A stretch of 64,000 nt of DNA from Hypomesus transpacificus (lineage: Eukaryota > Chordata > Actinopteri > Osmeriformes > Osmeridae). Each line of letters opens with the position of its first letter. The stretch's first letter is position 1. The stretch is taken from the NCBI RefSeq assembly GCF_021917145.1, contig NC_061062.1, positions 15,136,711 to 15,200,710 of the forward strand. The letters run 5' to 3'. Made by a program: the position numbers and the translations under genes. The notes beneath the pieces are model-generated. The model had not been told where the DNA came from. It saw only the letters and a list, made by a program, of their open reading frames with translations, and ran no database searches. Below, piece by piece: positions 10,464 to 41,302 of this stretch.

Positions 10464-13129
10464 TCAGCAGTGGAAGCCGAGGTCCAGGGCGTCCTGGTAG
10501 GCGGGGTCTCGGGGAGGGCTGGGCGACAGAAAGGCAGCGGCCACGGGTGTCCCTGTCGCCGTGACATTGAGGAGGCTGTTGCCATGGACGCTGTTGGCGG
10601 GTGGGCTGCGCAGGGCAGCGGCGGCAGCGATGCTGGTGAGGTTGATGCCGAGCGTGAGGCGCGTCTGCTCCAGGGCCTTCTCCGGCACGGCAAACGCCTC
10701 CAGCTTCTTCTCTCCGTTGGCCATGTAGGAATTCTGGCAGCCCCGACAGATGCAGTCCAGACACGCCTGGAGCGGGGAAGGGGAGACACACACACCATAA
10801 GATTCAAAAAGAGCCTTTTCCCTGGTAACACATTAGCTTTTCAAACTGTTCACACTTATGCCCCCCCTTTTCTCACAGAAACAATACAGATTGGTGCCAT
10901 GGGGCCGCCCTCCTCTGGTCTCTCTCCGTACTGGCTCACCTTGCGGTTGGAGTAACAGGGGCAGCGCTGGCCCCGGCAAGTGAGCACCGAGGGGTTCTGG
11001 GTGGCCCTGCCACACTTGCAGCCCTTCTTCTCTGCGGGCTTCTTGTAGAGGGGCTTGGCAGGGATGGGGGGCAGCAGGCAGCCAGAGAGCAGGCGGTGAT
11101 CCCGGCTCCTGTCCTTGGCCTTGGGGCCTCCGGCTCGGGCCTTGGCATGGGGCCTCTTGGGGCCCTGCTCCGGGTGTTTCCTCCCGGCCTTGCTGGAGGT
11201 CAGGGGCGGACGGGCGGGCTTGGGAGGAGCCCCGCCGTTGGAAATGGTGGAGTATGTGTGGGCGGGAAGGCTTGGTGAGGGGGTGGGCTGGGTGGGGGCC
11301 TGAGGGGGGGGCCCTTGCAGGATGCTGGAGATGGGCAGGGGCTGGACTCTCTCACGGTCGCTCTCTGAACGAGAGCGTTTCCTGTTGGGGCGCGCCAGGG
11401 GGGGCAGGGGGGCGGTGGTGGGGGCGGTGGTGGGAGCGGGCCGCGGGGGGGCACACGTCCTGTTGGACGGGTGGTGTGTGTGAGTGTGCGACCGGTCGGA
11501 CTGCGGGTGCAAAGGAGTGTGTGTCCTGTCGGGCTGTGTGTGTGTGTATGTGGGACTCTGAACGAGGGAGTCTCTAGTGGGGGAGACCGGATCCAGAGTC
11601 TGTAACACCTCCTCGACACTGAGCAGCAACACCTCCCCGTCCTCCACCCTGGCAGAGCGCCCCTCCCCGAAAGAGCACACACGCGTGGGCACCAGGGGTC
11701 CAGGGGTCACTTCCAGTCCCCCACAGCCAGGCCCAGAGTCCCTCTCCTTGCACCCAGCCCTGGACCCAGACCCCGGCTCGGAAAGCGGTCCTGGAGCCTG
11801 CAGCAGCATTTCCTCCACTGGCTCACACACCTCCAGCTCTGGTGATGATGGCTCCAGGTCCTCCAACCCTGCGCCGTTGCAGCCCTGTGGCCAGTTCAGG
11901 CTCGAGGAGGTCGGGTGAGATCGTTCCGGAGGGTTCTCGGCGGGGGGAGGAGCGATGGGTGTCAGAGCGGGAGAAGGCTTCAGTTCTTCTGTGTCTGGGC
12001 TAGACTCCTCCGTCTCCTCCTTTTCCTCCTCCTTGGACACCAGCACCTCCTCCAGCAGAGTCATCACCTCCGGAGACCCACCCACCTGGCTGTTGATTTG
12101 CTTGAGCAGCGGAGAGTGGGTGATGTACAGGCACAGCTGCCTATAGCAGTGGACCAGCAGGGACAGCTGTCTGTTCTCCTGGAAGCAGGAGTAGTCTTTA
12201 CACCAGCTACAGGAGGGCTTCAGAAGCATCTTCTGGCCCTTACAGGCCCGGCATACGTAATGCTGACAAGAAGAGTTAGTGGGGGCTATAGGGTCCTGAA
12301 CCAGGCTTCCTGTATGCGTGTGTATGGGGGGGGGGGGGGGAGGGGATTAGAAGTGAGATTTTTCCACCTATCCATCATTAATCAACATATTTTTTTCCAT
12401 CACCATCTAGATGAATTCAAATACAACTTTATAGGCGGACTGACAATAGAAGATGTTGCAGACATACAACACTACGTAGATTCGAGTGTTATAATAAGCC
12501 CTGGGCGGCTCAACCCCTACGGCTATCAAATATAAATCTGTCTGGAATATTTATTTTGACACCTGGAGGCCACAAACGGGTGTGTGTTGTTTGAGTAGGC
12601 CGCCCATTGCAGGGCAGTGAGTCCAGACAGACTTGCTTAGCAACACTGGAGACCAGCTGCCGCTGGGGCTGAGCCGCGGTTGCCTAGGAGACCCAGTGGC
12701 GAATCTGACACACCGTGTCAGCAGCACCGTTATTATAGCAACTATTAATGAGCAGCGCACTAGCTCGTTTTAAGCACACGGTCGCTGGAAAGAAAATATG
12801 AAAATGCATATATTTGCACCATGACTAAACTAAAAGGAACTTCCGAGTTGTAAGTCAAAGATGACTATATCGGATGTGCATGCAACATATATTCCGTTTA
12901 ACACCAACAGTACACACACTGGCCAACATTCTAGCATCGACACCATATCGATGTCATTCAAGCACCCTGACGTTAGTGTTTACTCACCGCAAACCAGGCA
13001 GGAGAGGGACTGTCGGAAGAAAGGCAACAGCTTGTACATCTCCGAGAAGGTCTGGTGCTGCCGCGGGTCGCACTGCAGCACGGACCGGCAGGCGGACACG
13101 TACAAAGCGGTGGCATTTTCGGGGTTCAT
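10464..13129 (-). CDS. msl2: MSL2 chromatin E3 ubiquitin ligase, complete
   Basis: Three exons on the minus strand (12988-13129, 10940-12309, 10464-10766) join in phase to 604 residues; human MSL2 has 577. The start MNPENATALYVSA matches the family N-terminus. A RING finger runs from Cys44 to Cys84 (CLVC, then SSCQHYVCRACK, then KPSCSWC). The middle is low-complexity and Pro/Ser-rich, with the conserved islands VLLLSVEEVLQTL and RKRSRSESDRERVQPLPIS. The CXC zinc domain follows (GCKCGRATQNPSVLTC, RGQRCPCYSNRK, ACLDCICRGCQNSY) and is split by the last intron. MSL2 works in the MSL complex with MSL1 and MOF for H4K16 acetylation and ubiquitylates H2B. pccb is its divergent neighbour, as in human. 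Assignment is firm. Confidence 0.95.
12329..12343. repeat. Poly(G) run in msl2 intron 1
   Basis: About 14 consecutive G residues lie close to the exon 2 acceptor. On the transcribed strand this is poly(C) and contributes to the polypyrimidine tract. Confidence 0.8.
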
Positions 13130-14993
13130 ATCGGAATCAAAGTGTCAGCCAGGCCCGGGGAAAACACACACCGACAAATCCAGACGTTGTGAGACAGAGG
13201 GGATCACCCGTTCACCGACAAGGTGCTGTCTTGGCTAAATCTGGTCCCCGTGGAACGTCAATCGCCCAATTTGTTAATGAGCGATGGCTCAATAGCTTTT
13301 GCACGCAACTGCATGCATGCTACCGTCACTGCCGAATCAAATCAAGCAAATGTAGCTAGCTAGCCAGTTGGCTAGACTAGAAGAGGCATCAACATTGACT
13401 ACTGTTCTCTCCATTACTTTACACAGCTGAAAATGCGCTTGCATTATCATGTGATACAGTCCCGGTATGTGAATGATGGTTAGTTAGCTACATGTGTTAA
13501 CTAAAAAGTAACCCGTTCAACTGTATAGCACCCAGCTACTCGTGCTAGTTAGCCACAATTTAAACTGCCGTTTTACACAGGCTGGATGCTGTTGATCACG
13601 GGGTTGATAGTAAGCTATCAAACTAGCTTATTACACTGCAATATGTTATTACATATGTTAAAAAGCTAACTATTTGGATGCCAGAAGAACCACATAGGAC
13701 AGCAATCTAATAGGCATGTTCAATTCTAGTAACATTGGAGCCACAGGCGCGTGTACAATCCTCTCTTTGTCTCGACTCCGACGACGAGTGCAGGTGGATG
13801 AACAACCCGTTTCCTCACGCATTTTGACACTGGTCTAAGCCCATTGAAGACCGAGGCAATGCATGTCGCCTTCTTCCAGAAATACACGTAGCAATACGGA
13901 TACCGCACCCGATCTCCACCTAGCTAAAGTTAGTTAACTGTGAAACCTGCCTGTGAATCCCACGCGCGCTCTTCTTTATGTAAACAAACGCTGGTCTCGT
14001 CTTGAGTCTGTACAGTTGGTACTAGGTCCACTTGAAATCATGGATGTGTCGCAAGCTAGAACTCCTAAGCACACTGTTGTGAAAGGCTATTGGAATCTAT
14101 GTGCACATACATCTGCAACCCAGCTAGCAGAACTAGCCCTACATTTGATTGAGCAAATCCCACTGGTAATTAGCACTAGCTAGCTAACGTTAGCAAGCTA
14201 ACTCCATAATGTTAGCAAGGACTCGCTAGCTCGCTACAGTGTAAAAGTAACGTTAGTCGAACAAGCTAGGCTAACTAGAACTAGCTACAATAAAGATAAG
14301 AAGAATATCTTGGGACAGCTTATTATTCAGTCCTTTATAGTGGGTTTAACGCTAAAAACGTAATATTAATTGCATGGTGGGAGATACCGCTTGGCTACTT
14401 GAAATAGGCTACTTTACAAGGCTAGATATCCATGAACATCATCGCCCACCATTCTTTTTCTCCCCTACCAGGACTCTCGCGACATATTCGACGAATAACG
14501 CGAGGCTAGCTAGCTAGTTACCTTGGTTACGCTTTCCTGAATGAACGAAGGAGTAATTCGCTGACAACTACTAGCCTAGCTACATCAAAAGCAGCAAATT
14601 GTATGTACTTATAACAATTACTCTAATATTCCAAACTCATAAAAGAAACGGCTCCCTAAATTGACCAATAACCTTATTGCCCGTATCGCGCTCTTTCGGA
14701 TGAATGGTGGGCGTATGGGGGGCGTCGGTCGAAACGACCACTCACGGAGATTTCCAACTAAACGGATATGACATCAGGGAAGTGTAGTTTTACAGCTGTG
14801 ACATTCAGACAATTAACTACAAATATTCAAGTTAGATCAAAAGAGCACTGCTGGAAACTCAACGGATTGAGTTCAACCTTCATAACAATTACATTGTTGA
14901 TGATTGGCCATATGCAATAATACATACAAGTCATTGGCTTACATTTGTGTCAATTACATGTAGATACGCCCATCCCCTCTCCTGAACACAGCA
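13130..14993. promoter_or_regulatory. Bidirectional msl2-pccb promoter region
   Basis: The two start codons are 1,864 bp apart on opposite strands. Near pccb there are CCAAT-type boxes in both orientations (ATTGG near 14903 and 14933) and GGGAAGTGTAGTT near 14778, which reads AACTACACTTCCC on the other strand and resembles the ZNF143 site ACTACAnnTCC. A TCTCGCGA core lies near 14475. Much of the middle is a GCTAGCTAA/GTTAGC-rich stretch with no gene. No TATA box was recognised at either end. Confidence 0.55.
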
Positions 14994-19676
<4,683 letters not shown>

Positions 19677-21437
19677 AACACTCACACCTGTGTGCCCCTG
19701 TTTAGAATACACCCACAGAATGGATGCAGTGAACCTGAAAATGCCATACTGAGCATACTGGTTAAAATGGTTGACGGTTCTTCCAAATCATATGGGACCC
19801 TGTCTGGCCTGTGTTGTTCAGAAAGTCCATGTCCATAGTCATTGAGTGCTGTGCCTTCTCTCAGTGCTCCTTATGCAAGTCCTGATCTGCTCATTGTCTG
19901 TGAAGATCAGTGTTACTCCAAACTAATTCCTGCTGTATCTTCGAATGACTAGTTTGATATGAAAACGTTTTTGAGTGACATCTGCTTGTCTCTTCAGTCT
20001 CTCTCTCTGACACACACACACACCTCTCTGATGAACACTGACAGTTGTTTCCCCCCCCAGCAAAGCACTAAAACAATCCATAAATTGATTACTGATTTTA
20101 TTTTCTTAAAAAGAATTTCATTAAGTTCACAGAAAAAAAGCATTTAAGGGCAAGTGATGTCGTTGACACTACAAGAAAGAGACAGTCGTCTTTGATATTT
20201 ACAGGACAGCCAAACCTACCATTAGGAGCACAGGGCTGACAGGTATCCATGATAAAAACAACCATTAGATCGACATGATTGGTCTATCCGATGGAGCCAA
20301 AGGCGGTGGACTAATCAGCTCCTAGTTACACTAAGGCGCAGCCATAAAAATTCCACAACTAGACTTGGACGATAAACCCGCTAACCTTCATAGCCACACC
20401 TTGGATTCAACCAATCAGATATAAGTTGTTGGGACAAGATATAAGCATGTAGGCCACAATTTGGCAACGAACAAGATATATATTCAGAAAGAGCTGTACA
20501 AACATCAGACAAAAAAACAACAAAAGTCACTTGATTTAAAACTTTGTACTAAAGCTACAGAATTCAAAATACTTTTTTGTTTTATTTTTTTACTCTTATG
20601 TTTAAAAAGCCGTGATTCTGTGGCGAGTGTCTTGAGCTTGGATGTGGGAAGAGTCTGAGATGGGGGTAAGGTCGAGGGGGGATGTGAGGGAGGGGGATGA
20701 GGGACACAAAGGCTGTCTGTCAAACTGCTATCAAACCACAACACTCTCCTCTCTCAGGCCCACACCCACAACACAAAAACATACACATTTCTCCACTTAT
20801 TCAAAGTCCTTCGTCAACCATTCACAGCTGTTTGTGTGTGCGTGTGTGTTACCATCGATACAGTACACAATCATTACAGACAAGGAAAAAGATGGAGAGG
20901 GGGGGGGGGGAGTGAGTGGCTAAATAAAAGAGTAGAGATTTAGAACAGTTAATATCTAGATTCTCTTCAGGTTAAATGAAACCGACAGGTGCCACACTGA
21001 CAGGGACTGTACAGGGTGTTGGCACTGGGGTGGTGGAACCAAAACTACCTCACATCTGTGTGACGGGGTACCAGCCAGGCAGACACACCAGGCCTCAAGT
21101 CCCACAGCGTCAGCCCAGAGCCAGATTAGCCACAAGGCTACCAGAGCTAACGCTAACTGTGCTAAGGTTAGCGGCATGGTGAGTGAGACTTCCTATGGGG
21201 ACAATATTCACTATGACCTGTTATGACATTCTGAGGGTTGGGAGTGATCCTCTGGCTGCTCTGTAGAGACCGGATCCCTGACGTCCACGAGGTGGATCCC
21301 AACAGATCCCTGATCCACTTCAAACCCACCAGGTGTCCAACCAAGAGAGAGAGAAGGGGTTTTTGTTTTGTTTTTGACAGTATGATTGACAGGTGATTCC
21401 GGTCATCTTGTTCCTCAGGAAGGCTGTGTCTCCCAGA
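19677..21437. other. Convergent 3' UTRs of pccb (+) and stag1 (-)
   Basis: No coding exon is visible. The right part is probably the stag1 3' UTR, ending near a TTTATT at 20097-20102 (AATAAA on the minus strand), which would give a UTR of about 1.33 kb. The pccb 3' end is unclear; no AATAAA on the plus strand was found near its stop. The segment is AT-rich at 20460-20620. Confidence 0.45.
20097..20102 (-). terminator. AATAAA (minus strand), candidate stag1 poly(A) signal
   Basis: TTTATT on the plus strand is AATAAA for stag1, about 1.34 kb after its stop and about 420 bp beyond the pccb stop. Another minus-strand AT-rich candidate lies near 20580. Not decisive. Confidence 0.35.
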
Positions 21438-34145
<12,708 letters not shown>

Positions 34146-35528
34146 CCTGACTGCTGTAGGGTGTGTGTGTGTGGGTGGGGGGTGTGTGTGTGCCGTCCAC
34201 AAGAGTAGGGTGGAAGTCAGCTGGGCAGGATGGCAGGAGTTCTGGAACAGATGTACTCAACACTGCAGACACAACCAGCTCACTCACAACACACCAGCCC
34301 CTGGAGGTGGAAGGAGGGAGGGGAGAGGAAGAGAGAGGGTTTAACTGAAGTGGTGACATATCTCCCATAAACTGTCGATTGCTTATTTTAACTGTTTTCC
34401 TCTCTACAAATCCATGTGTATGCGTTCAGTACAGCAGTGAATGAGAAGCACTGACACACTTTACTCTGAAAGCAGGCGGGTGGGGGAAATAGAGACCCCA
34501 ACTGGCCATGTAGCAAACTGCAGAAACAAATTATTGGGGAAACGTGCAGTTGAGAAGCTGAGGCAACTAATCATATTTTTCCAGTCATAACAACACATTT
34601 ACCCAACACTTCCTAAACTGAAACAGAGCTCTTAATTTACTGACAGGACACGCAAATAGTTATGAATGAAAAATTGTTTGGACTTCAGTTCATTCTCAAG
34701 CAGAGAGAGATGGGAACTGGCAACTTTGTAAGCGACATGCCTTTGGGAAAATAAAAATAGAAAGATGCGGAGTTGGAGAGCAAAAGTTCTGCAGGTAATA
34801 TCATTTCCCACAAAACTATTTTAAAGTGTGAACAACAAAGGGCACAGTACGACACTGAGCCACCGGGGGCAGTAGGAACCACAAAGTCCTTTACTACAAG
34901 TCAACATCTACACTGCTTTGAAGCTTTAAAAGAGCAAAACAATCGTAATTTTTTAACAACTAAAAACAAATTAAGCTACAGACACGTTTATGTGTACTTT
35001 TCACTTTTTATAGTGTGTATCTGGGTCGTATTTAGCACAGAGTGTGTTCGAGTGTGAGTGTGTGTGTATGAGCCAGGGACTGGGTAACAGTAGGGGGCAG
35101 GCTAAGAGAGTGTGTATTTAAATGTACTAGTCCTGGACGGTAGAACAGCACATGCTGGCAACTTTCTGCTTCTCACACACTCTCACACACACAAACTATC
35201 CCACAGACGAGTACTCTGACTAAAAGAGAGCCCAGATGATGAAATCAATAGGTTTTTCTTTAAACATTGACTAATCCACAGTTAAATAGGAGCTTCAAAA
35301 CACATTTTCAGTTTGCTCGAACGAGGACAGAATGTGTTTTGGGTATAATGAAGAGCACAGGCATGTCCAGCTTGCAGAACAGCAACCAGGCTGAGGAGGG
35401 CTGTACACAGTTAGACACCTTCCACAGCCTGAATGTCTGAAGACCGGCCAGATGTTCACACAGAGGGGAACAAGGAAGTGGTCTGATTATGTCACTCCTC
35501 CTTCTCTCCATCCATCCCCCTTTCAGAA

Positions 35529-35562
35529 CCCCCCCCCCCCCCACACACACACACACACACCT
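35529..35562. repeat. Poly(C) followed by (CA)n
   Basis: About 14 C residues followed by a CA run. Confidence 0.9.
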
Positions 35563-36852
35563 CACCCACACCCCTATATCTGCCCCTGTTTGTTCAACTG
35601 TCTACTCTCCAGGTATAATGATATCTCATTTCTTGTGTGCTTAGGAAGGATGGGAACACACAGACCTGAGTTGAGTGTGTGTATCTGTGTCCTTGGGAGA
35701 AGGCCAGAGATGACTGGGAGACGTTATTGACGACCAAATGAATACCACTCCTTTAAACATTGACATCTGTGTGCGTTTCAATGAAAGGCTACACATCATT
35801 TGCAGGCAGTCTTCTCATGAATTCTGTTTTCCACTCCCCCGCCCAAAAAGTTCAATTAAGGAAAAGTAGCCAACCACCATCACCCTCCTCTTACACTTAC
35901 ACACATATTTTCCAGTAATAGGAGCGCTTGTCAGCTCTGGCTGAGAGGAGGCTGCTTTGCTGCTGTAAGACCTCTACCGTTAAGTCCAGGTGGACGCTAT
36001 GGAATGTGTGTACGTCCGTGTGTGTGTGTCTGTCGTTTGGGAATGTGTGCATCTCTGTGTGCGAGCACGAGCAGGTGTGCGTGCATGTCGTCTGGGAATG
36101 TGTCACACCCGGGTTAAGGCGAGTTAAGCTTCCTATCCACCCAGTCAAACCGAGAGGCGCAGACTTTCTCCAGCCCAGCTGCAGTGCTGGTGACAGACAG
36201 CCGGAAGCAGGAGACACAGCATGTACAACACCGCTCCTTACAGTCCACACACACACACTCACATTTAGTATTTGCGGTCTGTGGAGTTACATAAAATGTG
36301 TGTGCGTGTGTCAGAGAGAGAGCAAGAGAGAAGGAGCGTCTGGAAGCCACTTAACATGCATGACATGTATTCCGGGAGGCAGGCGTTGCCGTGGCAACCC
36401 GTACGGGTCATAAGCCTGGTGGAGTATGTGATTGGTCGAATGTGAAGGGGGGGGGGGGAAACAACACTAAGTAATAGATCTACTGAGATCTCCCAGGGAT
36501 CCATTACACCCCCGCTCCACCCGGTCACTCAACCAAGGAGGACTAGAATCGTGACCTATATTACCTTCAAGTGTTTCTGTCAAAATTGCACTTTAATGAC
36601 CAAGTCTCTCGGGTACAGTTAGGATTCCCACAAACAAAGCAGCACAAACAGCACTCAAACACCAGAGCCCTGCACGGTTCCTGTTCTGCACCTGCCCCTG
36701 TCTGCAGACCTTCAACAGCAGCACTTATTTAATTCCTTATCTGGCTCGGTACAACTGCCTAAATAAATTCAGAGAGCCAAACCACATCCCAATGTTTTTG
36801 GATTAATTTTTATTTTTTACTGGTTCACAGGTAACACAAAAGCAATCAAATG

Positions 36853-37208
36853 TTCAAAACTAGGGGTGGCACAACATATTGCAATGCAAACATTGTATAA
36901 TATGTATCGTAGAGCTATGGCAATCCTTTTACAACATGATGTCCGTTTTATCTTATTGGATGAGCTACCAGCTCCTACCTACTCTGCACTTGCTGCAATC
37001 ACAGAAATAGCTTGAACTGAGTTAACTAAGTTATATGTACAACAAAAATATTGTTTCCTAAAATGATTAGGAAATACATCTGTTAATTGAATATCAGTTT
37101 CATAAAAAAAAGATTTCAAAATATTGTGATCGTATTGTATCGTGAACCCGGTATCGTGAAAAGTATCGAATCGTAAGCTGAGTGTATCGTTTCACCCATA
37201 TTCAAAAC
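36853..37208. mobile_element. hAT-type element (36861-37200) with 8-bp target duplication
   Basis: The ends are TAGGGGTGGCAC and GTTTCACCCATA, imperfectly inverted. The exact 8-bp duplication TTCAAAAC lies at 36853-36860 and 37201-37208. The inside is AT-rich with GTATCGTGAA and AGTATCGAATCG near the right end, typical of fish hAT derivatives. There is no transposase frame in 340 bp. Confidence 0.85.
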
Positions 37209-37689
37209 CCTTCAACTACAGCTGACTGACAACAGTGGGTTACGTAGATGCAAACTTTCCGGTGTCTCAAGTGTGTTCCGGTGTTCCGGTGTTCAAGTAA
37301 GGTTCTGGGAAGACACGCGCGGGAATAGCCTACATAACTTTTAAAAGTGATTATTATCAATTTGGAACAAAGGTTTACGGATTCGTAAATTTCAATTTTT
37401 TGTATATGTTTAGAAAAAAAAATGTGTTTGTTTCTTTAGCCTAGCCTGCAGTCCACCCATGGCCTATTGATTTCCAAGTGCAACCATACTAGCTGATGAC
37501 ATAGTAGGATATGTTTCATCTGTCATATTAAAACTTGCCGATCACCCATCAGGTACCCAAACCTGTGCAGGACTCTGGAACATTCTCCCAACGCACAGCA
37601 TGCAAACACCATAATCCATTCTAGCTGCTGTATTATTTCAGTACCACTCAGCCCCACTCACAGAGCTCTGTACAGTGGAGCCCTTTAGT

Positions 37690-38015
37690 CGAGGAAGAAC
37701 AGTATGGGGTACAGTAACTTAGAGCAGAGTACAGTACAGTAGAGCAGGTCAGGGTAGAAAAGAATAGAGTAGGTCAGGGGGGAGTAGGGCAAGGTAGAGT
37801 AAATCAGGGTAGGGTAGAGCAGGGTAGGGGTACAGCAGGGTAGAGCAGAGTAGAGCAGGGTATGGTGAATCAGGGTACAGCAGGGTAGGGGTACAGCAGG
37901 GTATGGTAGAGTAGAGCAGGGTATGGTAGAGCAGGGTACAGCAGGGTAGGGTAGAGCACGGTACAGCAGGGTAGAGCAGGATAGAACAGGGTAGGGTAGA
38001 GCAGGGTAGAGCAGG
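37690..38015. repeat. Minisatellite built from GGGTAGAGCA/GGGTACAGCA
   Basis: Irregular tandem copies of 10-15 bp units (AGCAGGGTAGAGCAGGGTA and AGCAGGGTACAGCAGGGTAG) fill the segment. Length differences between units show expansion and slippage. Confidence 0.85.
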
Positions 38016-39069
38016 ACAGTCCTCATAATTGTCAGCCATTCAACCAGCTCCCACACCAGCTGCTTACTGATTCTGCACTCGCTGACTCAGCACCAGAGTC
38101 AGCGGTCCACAGAGTAAGGTGATCCAGGTGAGCCAGGACGCTGGCCCTTGAAAAGTCAAGAATCCAATGGGTGGTTCCAGAACCCCACAGAGGGGCTGGA
38201 AGCTAGGTATGGCTGGGGAGGAGAACCTGATGAGGCCTGGAGAGGGGCAGGTATGTGAGCCAGGAGACAAGCCTTTAAGTCTAGACTGTCCTTTAATGAT
38301 AGGATGTCTGTGCTGCTAGGCAGTGCAGGAACAACTCCAGACAGTTAAGAAGCTCAAACCATCAGGTAATGAACTGTGCTGAGGATCTTTTCCACACAAG
38401 CATACACACACGCAGGCTTACACCTGCAGTCTTCGAAACCCATGACAGTACAATGAAAAGAGAAAATGAAAGACGGATAAAAGAACTGAAAGGACAGGAA
38501 GCAGCCGTGTTCTTCAGATGTGCACAAGACTCTCAACCTGAGACAGGAAATACCACAGAGAGCGAGCGAGCGGGAGAGGGAGAAACACAGATGAAGAGAC
38601 AGTGAAAGCGAGAAACAAATGAAAGAAGAAAAGGTATTTCATTGTGAATGAATGACAGAAAGTGAAAATGAAAGAGAAGTAAAGAAAGAAAGAGGGAAAT
38701 ACAGAAAAAGTTAAAGAAAAGTTAAATAATCTGTGTGGTTCTCAGAATTAAGAAGCTAAAAGACCAGCCAGGAGACAGTTACCTAGCATTCACATACAGA
38801 GTGAAACGTAGATTCCATGCTCTGCAACGCAATCCTGGTACAAATTCAAGGCTGTGTTGGGTCTCGACACAGCTAACGGCAACGTGCAGCTAGCTAGCTA
38901 GTTACGTTTGGCAGCTATCAGCGTCCTTATTTGCATTGATTGCTTTCCAATATGACAAAATGGTGGTGATCGCTGCAATCCACTTACTAGCTTTTTTGTT
39001 TAAATATTGACAATCATAGACAAATGTGCTCTACCACAGGGACAATTAGAGACAGCATTATATTTAGGG

Positions 39070-39500
39070 TTGGGTACCGAAACCTACCTATATAACCGGT
39101 AGCTAATGTACCGGACCAAAACCAAAACGCAGATTTCGGTGCCTCATTGCGGTGCCACTTAAATGCCTACTGTAAGCTGTCATTGAAATATTTGTCCTCT
39201 GGTGATCCGAAACGGACGGAAGATCACCACACATGTTGGTTAGTTAAAATATACTTTAATTGTATTTTTGTATCGGTTCAGGCACCGTTTATGCGTTTTA
39301 CAATGTATGCTTCATGTTTAGGCTGCTTGCAATGTTTGGGACTACCTCGTTGTTAAGATCAGTGACCTATGCTCTTTTGTAAAACTCTCTCTTGGAAGTC
39401 GCTTTGGATAAAAGCGTCAGCTAAAGGCATAAATGTAAATGTTATGCACCGGTACCGTTTTAAAAGTATCGATGTGGCACCCGCATCTGAAGAACCCAAA
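39070..39500. mobile_element. Probable hAT-type element with GGTACCG motifs, interrupted by a retroelement tail
   Basis: The left side starts TTAGGGTTGGGTACCGAAAC and the right side has CACCGGTACCGTTTTAAAAG and AAGAACCCAA. The tail block 39287-39441 lies between them. This is the style of fish hAT derivatives, but no target duplication was found, so the borders are approximate. Confidence 0.45.
39287..39441 (+). repeat. Retroelement 3' tail, copy 3 (shorter)
   Basis: It shares ATGCTTCATGTTT, CAGTGACCTATGC and GGAAGTCGCTTTGGATAAAA with the copies at 15701 and 21781, and ends GGCATAAATGTAAATG. The 5' part of the block seen in the other copies is missing. Confidence 0.75.
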
Positions 39501-41302
39501 CAATACTCAACACTAATTAAACTTATTCACTTCCTTATGGGATGCGTTGATTTATTGACACATCAAAGTTGAACATTATAAACTTTTTTTCCATGTCCCT
39601 CAACACCCGAAGACGACTTTTGTCTTCAGTATTATTGCTCTTTGAGACCCAAAACGTCAAGGGCACCCACTGCGACAAAAAAAAACATAAGTTAAAAAAA
39701 GACTAAAGGCTCTGAAAAGAAGAGGGGCTCTGTACACTTCAGTTCTGAATCCCGGTCCACCAGATAACCGATTCCTCAATGAAAACAAAGGTTCAGATAA
39801 TAGTTTATTATGGATGTGTGGTGCGAGCAAGAGAAAAGTACAAAAGCCCTGCTCCAGAGTTTAAACTTGATTTTAAAATGCAACCAGAGTAAAGTGGACA
39901 GTGCAAAATAAATATTCGACCACTAAGATGCACTGTGTCCCAACCATTCAAACCGTCACCAGAGGTGGACTTGGACCCAACAAGGCGTCACGTCACAGAA
40001 GAAAACGCTGAAAAACCACTGCATTTCCAACATTCCCTGTTTGTCTTCTGCGAGATGCAAATGACTTTGTCCTGTCAGCCTCAAGAGTTGGAAAGGCCAG
40101 TACGAGTTATTAAAAGAAAACAAAAAATCATAGCTAGCCCGTGCAAAATCAATGTGACGCTTTGAACTACCTCTAGAAGGCTTTAACAAAACCCAAGCAG
40201 TCACATGGACACCTTGGACACACATGATAGACACAGGGTGGGAACAGTAGTGTGTCTCGGTTGTCCACTTATGTTCGGATCACCAAAACGCGTGTGTAAA
40301 CAGGGTCCTAGAGTCATATTAGACTTGGTTAAACCATATTAGGATTAGGAACTAATAAGATTGCATCCCTGTATCACACAGATGTCCTATGTGACAGCAC
40401 TACAGAGGATAGAGAACATGGGATTCAATTCATACCCAGGCCAGCAGGCTTCACTTCCAACCATTGTCCTTTCGATATCTATATTCACCTTCTCCCTCTT
40501 TTCTTATCTTTCTTTTCATATCCAAACCCTTTATGATTGTGAGCTCTATTCATCTCTCTCTCTTTCATGGCCAAAGTTAACCTTGCTACCTTTCTAGTGG
40601 TCTGATAATAAACCAGCTCATTTTGACCAGATATACCCCGTCTCCCCCCCGTCTCTCTTTTCTCTGAGGTTTTCTCAGTTCTGGGGTCTAATATGAGCCG
40701 TCCTTATTTAAATGGGGGGCAGGGGGGGCAGAGTCTCTGTTGAAACATTGATTTTCAATCTCCCTGCATCACCTGTTTAAATAAAAGATAGATAAATTGT
40801 CAGTGTCAAACCGAAAGAGAGATTAATAATTTTTGTTGTAGCGTATGGAGGAGCTCTCTCCCTCCCTCTCCCTCTCAGACTCTTTCTGCAATGGCTGCCT
40901 GCTTCACTGCAGCTGAGACAAAATGGAGCCGGAAAGGAGGAAGGGAGGGAGGGAAAGCAGCGAGAGGAGAGAAGGGGGTGGGAGGGGGGTGCTGAGAGAG
41001 AGGACAGAAAAAGGCTCATTTGTTCGTTCTCTCATCTCTGTCTGTGTCTGCTCTCTCACCTTGGCCCAGATTCACTCCGGTTGCTACTCTTATGAGGAAA
41101 GGAGCGAGAATCTGAGTAGATTGAGGGCACCGCACACAAGCCCGCACAGGAACAGACACACAAGCCCCACACAATTACAAGAAGACTCTCTTGCAATCCC
41201 ATCCAGCAACTGTGTGTGATTGCCATTGTCCCCTGATGACCTGATGAGCATCTAAGCATCAAGGTGAGATTAGCCTGCTAAAGAGACCAGCGCTGAGGCA
41301 CA

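Noticed and set aside
10470-12535. Plus-strand open frames opposite msl2
   Set aside because: They mirror GC-rich msl2 coding sequence. The minus-strand frame matches MSL2 with correct splice sites.
34857-34875. CTCF-like GCCACCGGGGGCAG
   Set aside because: It lacks the AG after the CCASY part of the core and fits only by leaving a gap.
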